A DNA stretch of 11,329 bases from an uncultured Lachnospiraceae bacterium (GTDB lineage: Bacteria; Bacillota; Clostridia; Lachnospirales; Lachnospiraceae). This document shows, piece after piece, positions 1 to 5,282 of this stretch. Under the pieces are notes generated by a model, which saw nothing but the letters and a program-made list of their open reading frames with translations, was not told where the DNA came from and did no database searches. A program made the translations under genes and the position numbers. The stretch covers positions 1-11,329 of the forward strand of contig CASDUB010000063.1 of NCBI GenBank assembly GCA_949283905.1. Direction: 5' to 3'. Numbering within the stretch: position 1 is the first letter of the stretch; each line of letters opens with the position of its first letter.

Positions 1-114
1 ACTTTCCGTCGATGCATTTTCGGACGCAGATGGCGGCGGCGGAGTCAAAATGCCGCATCCGGCCATTGAAACAGCCATGGCCGCAGCGGCTGTAACAGCG
101 AATATTTTTTTCAT
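1..114 (-). CDS. Secreted lipoprotein, N-terminal fragment (runs off the left edge)
   Basis: The reading frame starts at the ATG complementary to 112-114 and stays open for 38 codons to the window edge. It begins MKKIFAV, then has an alanine-rich hydrophobic stretch and a Cys at residue 20 in the context SMAGCG. This matches a type II (lipoprotein) signal peptide, in which the Cys becomes the lipid-modified first residue of the mature protein. A Pro/Ser/Thr/Glu linker (PPPP, then SASENASTES) follows, as is common between the lipid anchor and a folded extracellular domain. A GGGGAG ribosome binding site lies 8 bases upstream. In Clostridia such proteins are most often ABC-transporter substrate-binding proteins, but no part of the folded domain is visible, so the function is unassigned. 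It has its own promoter and is transcribed away from the rest of the window. Confidence 0.85.
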   Translation of the reverse strand, partial: MKKIFAVTAAAAMAVSMAGCGILTPPPPSASENASTES

Positions 115-146
115 AATAATTTCTCCCCTTTTACGATATAAATTTC

Positions 147-181
147 ATGAGACACGGAGCACATCGCACTTCGCGTCTCAT
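147..181 (-). promoter_or_regulatory. Hairpin in the lipoprotein leader
   Basis: ATGAGAC at 147-153 pairs perfectly with GTCTCAT at 175-181. Inside it, CGGAG (155-159) pairs with CTTCG (169-173) with one G-T wobble, separated from the outer stem by a single mismatch and closing a 9-base loop. In the lipoprotein mRNA it lies about 33 bases before the start codon, beyond the ribosome binding site. No run of T follows on the minus strand, so it is not an obvious terminator there. It could stabilise the message or be a protein or ligand target. Confidence 0.5.
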
Positions 182-226
182 TTTAATGGTTTAAAGCGTC
201 AAGCCGTTATATCGTCAATGTTCTAA

Positions 227-254
227 ATTATATAACATTATTTCAAAATGTCAA
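227..254 (-). promoter_or_regulatory. Promoter of the left-edge lipoprotein gene
   Basis: On the minus strand a perfect TTGACA (complement of 249-254) and a perfect TATAAT (complement of 227-232) are separated by 16 bases. This is a consensus housekeeping-sigma promoter. The start of transcription would fall near 220, giving a leader of about 105 nt before the ATG at 114. Confidence 0.75.
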
Positions 255-260
255 TTTAAA

Positions 261-300
261 ATGATACCCTGGTCTGCACGAAGCAATCCGCAGGTATCAT
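261..300 (-). terminator. Intrinsic terminator after the acyl-CoA synthetase gene
   Basis: ATGATACC (261-268) is the exact reverse complement of GGTATCAT (293-300). A second inner helix pairs GGTCTGC (271-277) with GCAATCC (283-289), with one mismatch and one wobble, around a 5-base loop. Read on the minus strand, the hairpin starts 27 bases after the stop codon and is followed by TTTTAAATT. It separates this gene from the lipoprotein promoter immediately downstream. Confidence 0.65.
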
Positions 301-327
301 AAATGGGAAATTTTAATGCTTTTCTTA

Positions 328-1968
328 TCAGCTCATGATCTGCGCTTCTACGAGACGTTTTGCGTGATATTTCTGTCGGAGCGCCGGCTTTTCGATCTTT
401 CCTGTAGGATTTCTCGGAATCTTGTCAAATATGATCTTTTTCGGACGTTTATAACGCGGAAGTTCCTTGCAGAACTCATTGATCTCTTCTTCTGTGCACT
501 CCACGCCCTCTTTCAGCTCAATGATAGCAGCGGCGATCTCTCCGAGTCTCGCGTCAGGAAGTCCTATTACGGCAGCGTCTTTTATCTTGTCATTTTTTCT
601 GAGGAAGTTTTCGATCTGAACGGGATACAGGTTTTCTCCTCCCGATATGATAACGTCTTTCTTCCTGTCAACAAGATATATAAATCCGTCCTCGTCTTCC
701 ATAGCCATATCGCCGGTAAGAAGCCAGTCGCCCATCGTAATATCTTTTGTCGCTTCTTCGTTTTTATAGTAACACTTCATCACGCCGGGGCCTTTTACCG
801 CAAGCTCTCCGACTTCTCCTTTTACCACGTCTTTTCTGTTTTCATCAAGGATACGCGTCTCCCAGAGATATCCGGCCTTGCCTATGGCGCCGACTTTATT
901 TATATTTTCGATGCCGAGATGAACGCATCCCGGTCCGATAGACTCGCTGAGTCCGTAGTTCGTATCGTACTTATGATGCGGGAATTTTTCTTTCCATCTC
1001 TGAATCAGGCTCGGAGGAACCGGCTGTGCTCCTATATGCATAAGCCTCCACTGTTCGAGATGATATTTATTTATATCTATCTTTCCGCTGTCTATGGCGT
1101 CAAGAATATCCTGCGCCCACGGAACCAAAAGCCATACTATAGTACATCTTTCCTTGCTCACGGTTCTTATGATATTGTCAGGCGATACGCCTCTTAAGAG
1201 AACGGCCTTGCTTCCCGAAATCAGACTTCCGAACCAGTGCATCTTTGCTCCCGTATGATAAAGCGGAGGAATGCATAAAAATACATCTTCTCTTGTCTGT
1301 TTGTGGTGATTCTGCTCCGTAAGGCACGAGCAGTACAGCGCCTTATGAGTATGAAGAATCGCCTTCGGAAATCCCGTCGTTCCGGATGAAAAATAGATTG
1401 CGGCGTCATCCTCCTGCTTTAATTCTATAGGCGTGCTGACAGACGAGCAGAAAGACATGAGCTTCCAGCATTCTTCTGCGTACTCAGGCACATCTTCTTT
1501 TCCTATATAAAAGAACATTTTTATAAAAGACATGTCGTCCTTTACTTTATCTATTCGCTCAATAAACTCAGGCCCGAATACAAGAACCTCTACATCCGCA
1601 AGATCAGCGCAGTATCTTATCTCTTCGCAGGAATATCTGAAATTCATCGGAACAACTATACATCCGGCCTTCAGCGTTCCAAAATATATCGGCAGCCATT
1701 CAAGACAGTTCATCATAAGGATGGCTACTTTTGTTCCTCTTTTCATTCCTCTTGACAGAAGAAGATTAGCGAAGCGGTTTGCCCTGCTGTCAAATTCTCT
1801 CCATGTCATCTCTCTTCTGAACGGTGATCCCGGTTCCGCTACTTCTATAAGATTAGCTTCTTTCCATGAAGCGGTCTTGCCTTCTTCCACATCCGGGTTT
1901 ACTTCCACAAGCGCCGTTTCGTCTCTGTACAGTCTTGCATTTTTTTCTAAAAGGTCTGTGATTACCAT
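328..1968 (-). CDS. Acyl-CoA synthetase (ANL superfamily, AMP-forming)
   Basis: Predicted to activate a carboxylic acid to an acyl-adenylate with ATP and then transfer it to CoA (cytosolic). All ANL core motifs are present in the 546 residues: the phosphate-binding loop SSGTTGFPK (194-202), YGLSES (338-343), the hinge-region LLTGD (416-420) and DRKKDVIISGGEN (434-446), and the C-terminal PTGK with the catalytic Lys near 524. Length is normal for the family. An extra segment of about 25-30 residues (about 24-52) sits between the N-terminal helix and the MTWREFD motif. The start is the ATG at 1966-1968, with AGGAGC six bases upstream. The acid substrate cannot be read from the motifs; a medium/long-chain fatty acid or aromatic acid are both possible. 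It is monocistronic by context, with a terminator downstream and a long structured leader upstream. Confidence 0.93.
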   Translation of the reverse strand: MVITDLLEKNARLYRDETALVEVNPDVEEGKTASWKEANLIEVAEPGSPFRREMTWREFDSRANRFANLLLSRGMKRGTKVAILMMNCLEWLPIYFGTLKAGCIVVPMNFRYSCEEIRYCADLADVEVLVFGPEFIERIDKVKDDMSFIKMFFYIGKEDVPEYAEECWKLMSFCSSVSTPIELKQEDDAAIYFSSGTTGFPKAILHTHKALYCSCLTEQNHHKQTREDVFLCIPPLYHTGAKMHWFGSLISGSKAVLLRGVSPDNIIRTVSKERCTIVWLLVPWAQDILDAIDSGKIDINKYHLEQWRLMHIGAQPVPPSLIQRWKEKFPHHKYDTNYGLSESIGPGCVHLGIENINKVGAIGKAGYLWETRILDENRKDVVKGEVGELAVKGPGVMKCYYKNEEATKDITMGDWLLTGDMAMEDEDGFIYLVDRKKDVIISGGENLYPVQIENFLRKNDKIKDAAVIGLPDARLGEIAAAIIELKEGVECTEEEINEFCKELPRYKRPKKIIFDKIPRNPTGKIEKPALRQKYHAKRLVEAQIMS

Positions 1969-1997
1969 GATTTTGCTCCTAAAATTTCATTATTGTG

Positions 1998-2032
1998 TGA
2001 GTCTTATTGACTCATCTTTTGTATGAGTCAAT
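1998..2032. repeat. TGAGTC/GACTCA palindrome cluster next to the start codon
   Basis: ATTGACTCAT (2006-2015) and ATGAGTCAAT (2023-2032) form a perfect 10-bp inverted repeat with a 7-base spacer. The first arm can also pair with TGAGTC at 1998-2003, so two hairpins are mutually exclusive. It lies 30-64 bases before the acyl-CoA synthetase ATG. The symmetry suits either a dimeric repressor operator or a switchable RNA hairpin that affects access to the ribosome binding site at 1975-1980. Confidence 0.6.
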
Positions 2033-2049
2033 GCACATAAAAGCTCCCG

Positions 2050-2082
2050 GATTGTTCCGCACCTATCGGTGCTCTCACAATC
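2050..2082 (-). other. Leader hairpin copy A, with purine internal loop
   Basis: On the minus strand, outer stem GATTGT/ACAATC (6 bp), internal loop GAGA opposite GGA, inner stem GCACC/GGTGC (5 bp), loop GATA. It is part of a longer unit running from TATGAGTC (2022-2029) to AATCACTTAA (2079-2088), and has the same plan as the hairpin at 2135-2168. Confidence 0.55.
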
Positions 2083-2134
2083 ACTTAACTCATCTGTTTG
2101 ATTTCCGTTTATTTCAACTTTTATATGAGTCTAC

Positions 2135-2168
2135 GTGATTTTTCCGTGCTTCGCACTCCCAAAATCAC
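2135..2168 (-). other. Leader hairpin copy B, with purine internal loop
   Basis: On the minus strand, outer stem GTGATTTT/AAAATCAC (8 bp), internal loop GGGA opposite GGA, inner stem GTGC/GCAC (4 bp), loop GAA. It lies within a unit running from TATGAGTC (2124-2131) to AATCACTTAA (2163-2172), the same flanking words in the same order as copy A. Its tip contains GCGAAGC, known as an exceptionally stable mini-hairpin in single-stranded DNA. Confidence 0.6.
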
Positions 2169-2189
2169 TTAAAACATTCGGATTCTGCT

Positions 2190-2230
2190 CATTTTTTTGC
2201 AAAAAATGGCGCCATCCTCATGTTTTGGCG
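2190..2230 (-). terminator. Possible attenuator in the leader (weak)
   Basis: On the minus strand CGCCA (complement of 2226-2230) pairs with TGGCG (complement of 2210-2214), and this is followed by CCATTTTTT, an intrinsic-terminator-like arrangement. The T run can instead pair with the adjacent A run: CATTTTTT at 2190-2197 is complementary to AAAAAATG at 2201-2208. That gives two competing folds. The GC stem is only 5 bp, so termination efficiency may be low. Confidence 0.25.
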
Positions 2231-2240
2231 GTCCTCATAA

Positions 2241-2273
2241 ACACAAATCCGTATGCAAGCATCCGATTTGTGT
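2241..2273 (-). other. Leader hairpin near the 5' end of the leader
   Basis: ACACAAATC (2241-2249) pairs perfectly with GATTTGTGT (2265-2273). A short inner TGC/GCA helix follows across an asymmetric 4-by-3 internal loop. The shape resembles copies A and B, but the internal-loop sequence differs. In the predicted mRNA it would start about 16 nt after the transcription start. Confidence 0.5.
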
Positions 2274-2295
2274 CCATTCGTCCCTTGACTCATAC

Positions 2296-2324
2296 ACTTT
2301 AGCACGTAAAACCGCTAAAGTCAA
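2296..2324 (-). promoter_or_regulatory. Promoter of the acyl-CoA synthetase gene
   Basis: On the minus strand TTGACT (complement of 2319-2324) and TAAAGT (complement of 2296-2301) are separated by 17 bases. The expected transcription start, near 2289, falls inside the GTATGAGTCAA repeat (2285-2295). A protein binding that repeat would be placed to block initiation. Confidence 0.6.
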
Positions 2325-2361
2325 CCGTATTAAAAAAGTCTGTAAAATATAATATTAATAA

Positions 2362-2389
2362 TTGACTTTTTGTTTATTATCAGTATAAT
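2362..2389 (+). promoter_or_regulatory. Promoter of the polyamine-transport operon
   Basis: TTGACT (2362-2367) and a perfect TATAAT (2384-2389) are spaced 16 bases apart in a very AT-rich stretch. Transcription would start near 2396, giving a leader of about 60 nt before the regulator gene at 2456. Confidence 0.7.
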
Positions 2390-2404
2390 TAGTCTGCGTA
2401 ACAG

Positions 2405-2433
2405 AGTTTAGCAAAAAAATATTTAAAGTTTAG
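2405..2433 (+). repeat. Direct repeat AGTTTAG, candidate operator
   Basis: AGTTTAG occurs at 2405-2411 and again at 2427-2433. The copies are exactly 22 bases apart, about two DNA turns, just downstream of the predicted start of transcription of the pot operon. The position suits autoregulation by the XRE-family protein encoded next. The repeat is short and AT-rich, so chance is a real alternative. Confidence 0.3.
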
Positions 2434-2455
2434 AATTACAAAACAGGAGGCGTCT

Positions 2456-3010
2456 GTGGAATCAGAACAAGTTAATATCAAGATAGGAAAACGTATAAAA
2501 GATCTAAGGCTTGAACTGGGGCTGACACAGCAGGAGCTCGCAGACCGAACCGAGCTTACAAAGGGCTATATTTCCCAACTGGAACGAGGCCAGGTTGCTC
2601 CTTCGATCGTTACACTTATGGATCTTATCGAATGCCTCGGAACAACAGCTTCGGAGTTCTTTGCCGAACACGACGAACAGATAGTATTTCACAAGGAAAA
2701 CTTTTTTGAAAAACTTGACGAAAACGGAAATTCCATACAGTGGATAATCCCTACGGCTCAGAAAAACGATATGGAACCGCTTCTCGTTGAGATCAAACCT
2801 CACCAATCTCTTCCCGAAGACAAGCCCCATGCGGGTGAAGAATTCGGATACCTCCTTTCAGGCCGTCTGAAACTTCATCTGGGTGAAAAAATCTACACGG
2901 TAAAATCGGGAGAGAGTTTTTATTATGAAGCAAAGACTTCACACTGGCTTGAGAATCCCGGTTCGATCAGCGCGAAATTAATCTGGGTCTCAACCCCTCC
3001 AATGTTCTAA
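2456..3010 (+). CDS. XRE-family regulator with C-terminal cupin domain (probable polyamine-responsive repressor)
   Basis: A 184-residue cytosolic DNA-binding protein. Residues about 10-65 form an XRE/Cro helix-turn-helix (LRLELGLTQQELADR, then GYISQLERG). Residues about 105-180 form a cupin fold with HAGEEFGYLLSG near 125-136 and a second conserved strand around residues 152-166 (GESFYY...SHWLEN). The XRE-cupin layout is that of E. coli PuuR, the repressor of putrescine use, and genes like this commonly head pot operons in Bacillota. Start choice: GTG at 2456-2458 with a perfect AGGAGG (2445-2450) five bases upstream; no ATG suits the alignment. It is the first gene of the operon, with PotA starting 22 bases after its stop. 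I infer that it binds polyamine or a derivative through the cupin and controls its own operon. Confidence 0.9.
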   Translation: MESEQVNIKIGKRIKDLRLELGLTQQELADRTELTKGYISQLERGQVAPSIVTLMDLIECLGTTASEFFAEHDEQIVFHKENFFEKLDENGNSIQWIIPTAQKNDMEPLLVEIKPHQSLPEDKPHAGEEFGYLLSGRLKLHLGEKIYTVKSGESFYYEAKTSHWLENPGSISAKLIWVSTPPMF

Positions 3011-3032
3011 AAATACGGAAGGAAAAGAAAAA

Positions 3033-4475
3033 ATGCCAAACAACAGTGAAAACATCATCGAATTAAAAAATGTATTTAAAACATTTAAAGACGGTTTCAG
3101 CGCTGTTTCAGACTTCTCTTTAACGGTAAAGCGCGGTGAATTCGTTACTTTTCTCGGTCCTTCAGGCTGTGGAAAAACAACAACTCTGCGAATGATTGCG
3201 GGGTTCGATCTGCCTTCGTCGGGCGAGATCCTGTTAAACGGAAAGAGCATCACTGATCTTCCTCCTCACAAAAGACCTATAAATACGGTTTTTCAGAGAT
3301 ACGCTCTTTTCCCTCACATGAATGTTTTTGACAACATCGCCTTTGGTCTCAAGCAGAAAAAAACAGACAAAAATCTTATCGAGAAAAAAGTCAAAAAAGT
3401 TCTCGACCTCGTTGATCTTGAGGGCTTTGAAAACAGAAGCATTTCCACTCTTTCAGGAGGTCAGCAGCAGCGTGTCGCCATAGCCAGAGCTCTTGTAAAC
3501 GAACCGGAAATCCTTCTTCTCGACGAGCCTCTCGGAGCTCTTGACCTTAAAATGCGTAAGGAAATGCAGCTTGAGTTAAAAGCGATGCACGACGAGCTCG
3601 GAATCACTTTTATATATGTAACTCACGATCAGGAAGAAGCGCTTACAATGTCGGACAAGATCGTTGTAATGTCGGAAGGCAAGATCCAGCAGATAGGAAC
3701 TCCTGAAGATATATACAACGAACCCAAAAATGCTTTCGTCGCCGACTTTATCGGAGACAGCAATATTTTCAACGGCATCATGACCGACAAATTGAGAGCC
3801 CGCTTCTGCGGCGGAACTTTCGACTGTGTTGACGACATCGAGGTCGGAACGCATATAACGGCGGTAGTAAGACCGGAAGACGTTATCATTACAACGCCTG
3901 CAGACGGAACCATCACAGGAAAGATCACTTCCATCATTTTTAAAGGCATTCACTATGAAATAACAGTCGAATCCGGAAAAAATGAGATCGTAATACAGAC
4001 GCTCCACAGCGCTCAGGTCGGCGACTATATTGGCATGAAAGTCGAGCCTGATAACATCCACATAATGATCGCGGAAGATCATACAAATATCTTTGCCGCA
4101 GATCTGAACAAAGACTTTGAGCTTGAATATAACGGAAAACCCCTCGATGCGAATATCACCGAGATATTTAAGAACAGTTCCCGCGCAGCTGACGGCGCTG
4201 TCATAGATTCCCACGGCGACGTCATAGATCCTAAACGCGTAAAGATCATGGTCTATATACAGCCCCAGGATATACAGCTTACCGATGACCGCGAGCAGGG
4301 ACTTGTCGAAGGTTATATAAGCGACCTTATATATAAAGGCGACCATTACAGCTATGTCATAAAGACGGATATCGGGCAGGATTTCGTTGTTGACGACGAA
4401 TATCTCTGGAATATGGACGACCATGTCGGTCTTATAATGCCTGTAGAAAAAATGAAATTCAAAGTAAAAAAATGA
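3033..4475 (+). CDS. potA: Spermidine/putrescine ABC transporter ATPase PotA (extended C-terminus)
   Basis: The ATPase that powers polyamine import, on the inner face of the membrane with PotB and PotC. The nucleotide-binding domain is complete: Walker A GPSGCGKT (42-49), Q-loop Gln88, signature LSGGQQQ (140-146), Walker B LLLDEP (161-166), D-loop, and switch His198. The protein has 480 residues, about 100 more than E. coli PotA. The extra length comes from a second copy of the C-terminal OB/TOBE-like module. VVRPEDV...GTITGKITSIIFKG (from about 288) is echoed by VYIQPQDI...GLVEGYISDLIYKG (from about 411), with a linker of roughly 60 residues between them. Start is the ATG at 3033 with GGAAGGA upstream. 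The stop codon sits 12 bases before the chosen PotB start, so translation is likely coupled. Confidence 0.95.
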   Translation: MPNNSENIIELKNVFKTFKDGFSAVSDFSLTVKRGEFVTFLGPSGCGKTTTLRMIAGFDLPSSGEILLNGKSITDLPPHKRPINTVFQRYALFPHMNVFDNIAFGLKQKKTDKNLIEKKVKKVLDLVDLEGFENRSISTLSGGQQQRVAIARALVNEPEILLLDEPLGALDLKMRKEMQLELKAMHDELGITFIYVTHDQEEALTMSDKIVVMSEGKIQQIGTPEDIYNEPKNAFVADFIGDSNIFNGIMTDKLRARFCGGTFDCVDDIEVGTHITAVVRPEDVIITTPADGTITGKITSIIFKGIHYEITVESGKNEIVIQTLHSAQVGDYIGMKVEPDNIHIMIAEDHTNIFAADLNKDFELEYNGKPLDANITEIFKNSSRAADGAVIDSHGDVIDPKRVKIMVYIQPQDIQLTDDREQGLVEGYISDLIYKGDHYSYVIKTDIGQDFVVDDEYLWNMDDHVGLIMPVEKMKFKVKK

Positions 4476-4477
4476 GT

Positions 4478-4482
4478 GGGAG
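4478..4482 (+). promoter_or_regulatory. Ribosome binding site fixing the potB start
   Basis: GGGAG lies five bases before the ATG at 4488. A GTG in the same frame at 4476 has no such site placed for it and would overlap this one, so the ATG is preferred. Confidence 0.65.
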
Positions 4483-4487
4483 AAAAA

Positions 4488-5282
4488 ATGAGTAAATTTA
4501 CTTTTTCCAGAAAAAGCCTGGGGATTCCATATTTTATTTTTCTTTTAATATTTGTTGTAGCCCCGCTTGTAGTTCTGTTCTGCTTTGCATTTTCAGATAA
4601 GGACGGTCACTTTACATTTGCGAATTTCGCAAATTTCTTCACCGACCCGAATACCCTCGGCACACTCTTTTACAGTCTTGCCGTTGCGGTAGTTACAACT
4701 ATTGTAAGCCTTCTGATCGCTTATCCCCTGGCTTACATACTTTCAAGAAGCAGGTTAAAATCAAAGGCGGTCATGCTTCTTATCATAATCGCGCCTATGT
4801 GGATCAATTTTTCACTTAGAATATCGGCGCTCAAGGAAATACTGACCGTTATCGAAGGAAATCTTGCGTATTATCCGTTTATAAACGCCGTAATAGGTAT
4901 GACATACGATTTCCTTCCGTTTATGATACTTCCGATTTACAACACTCTTGTAAAAATGGATCTTTCTCTTGAAGAGGCCGCAAGAGACCTCGGAGCCGGA
5001 AATTCACAGACTTTCTTAAAGATAACTCTTCCGCTTTCAACCCCGGGAATCATAAGCGGAGTTATGATGGTCTTCCTTCCGGCAATGACTAACTACGTTG
5101 TTCTCGACATGCTCTACAACAGCACATATATCATGGGAAGCCTTATCGGAAGTTATTTTGCCGCATACAACTGGCACGGAGGTTCAATGATAGCCCTTAT
5201 CCTTCTGGCTATTATCTGCCTGTTCAACATAATCGCCGGCGGTTCTTCCGAAGAAAACAATCAGGGAGGTGCATTATTATGA
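4488..5282 (+). CDS. potB: Spermidine/putrescine ABC transporter permease PotB
   Basis: One of the two membrane subunits that form the polyamine channel. The 264 residues contain about six hydrophobic segments (roughly 12-34, 60-86, 93-112, 130-152, 186-208, 232-250). The cytoplasmic EAA loop that docks on the ATPase is clear at 162-188 (EEAARDLGAGNSQTFLKIT, then LPLSTPGI). The length matches PotB/PotH permeases. The start is taken as ATG 4488 rather than the in-frame GTG at 4476. It ends in an ATGA overlap with potC, so the two permeases are translationally coupled. The C-terminal tail (GGSSEENNQGG) is short and hydrophilic, with nothing unusual. Confidence 0.94.
   Translation: MSKFTFSRKSLGIPYFIFLLIFVVAPLVVLFCFAFSDKDGHFTFANFANFFTDPNTLGTLFYSLAVAVVTTIVSLLIAYPLAYILSRSRLKSKAVMLLIIIAPMWINFSLRISALKEILTVIEGNLAYYPFINAVIGMTYDFLPFMILPIYNTLVKMDLSLEEAARDLGAGNSQTFLKITLPLSTPGIISGVMMVFLPAMTNYVVLDMLYNSTYIMGSLIGSYFAAYNWHGGSMIALILLAIICLFNIIAGGSSEENNQGGALL

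Larger units (their letters stand above)
1969..2289 (-). promoter_or_regulatory. Long structured leader of the acyl-CoA synthetase gene
   Basis: If transcription starts at the promoter at 2296-2324, the mRNA has about 320 untranslated bases before the ATG. This stretch contains no convincing gene. It is made mostly of inverted repeats: hairpins at 2241-2273, 2135-2168 and 2050-2082, a perfect 10-bp palindrome at 2006-2032, and a possible attenuator at 2190-2230. I do not recognise a known riboswitch class in it. It could be a regulatory RNA leader, a cluster of operators, or a small palindromic mobile element inserted upstream of the gene. Confidence 0.45.
2021..2295. repeat. 275-bp segment bounded by 11-bp perfect inverted repeats
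   Basis: GTATGAGTCAA at 2021-2031 is the exact reverse complement of TTGACTCATAC at 2285-2295. The right copy overlaps the predicted transcription start of the acyl-CoA synthetase gene, and the left copy is near its ribosome binding site. Shorter copies of the core occur between them (TATGAGTC at 2124-2131; AACTCAT at 2087-2093). No clear target-site duplication flanks the segment. Paired operators or the ends of a small non-autonomous element are both possible. Confidence 0.5.

Noticed and set aside
1..114. Naming the lipoprotein a sugar-binding protein of the two-component system
   Set aside because: Only the signal peptide and linker are visible and the gene is about 7.5 kb from that system, so no functional claim is supportable.
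316..1197. A 293-codon open frame on the plus strand
   Set aside because: It lies wholly antisense to the well-supported acyl-CoA synthetase, has no ribosome binding site or recognisable domain, and its composition reflects the codon structure of the opposite strand.
2004..2032. A second acyl-CoA synthetase promoter using the TTGACT in the palindrome
   Set aside because: The matching -10 candidates (CAATAA at 16 bp or TAAGAC at 19 bp) are poor; the promoter at 2296-2324 is much better. It remains possible and would shorten the leader.
1998..2295. A CRISPR array, suggested by the repeated TGAGTC/GACTCA words
   Set aside because: The repeats are short, in both orientations and unevenly spaced, and there are no cas genes nearby.
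3576..4424. A 282-codon open frame on the minus strand
   Set aside because: It is antisense to potA, which has all its catalytic motifs; the translated product looks like no known protein.
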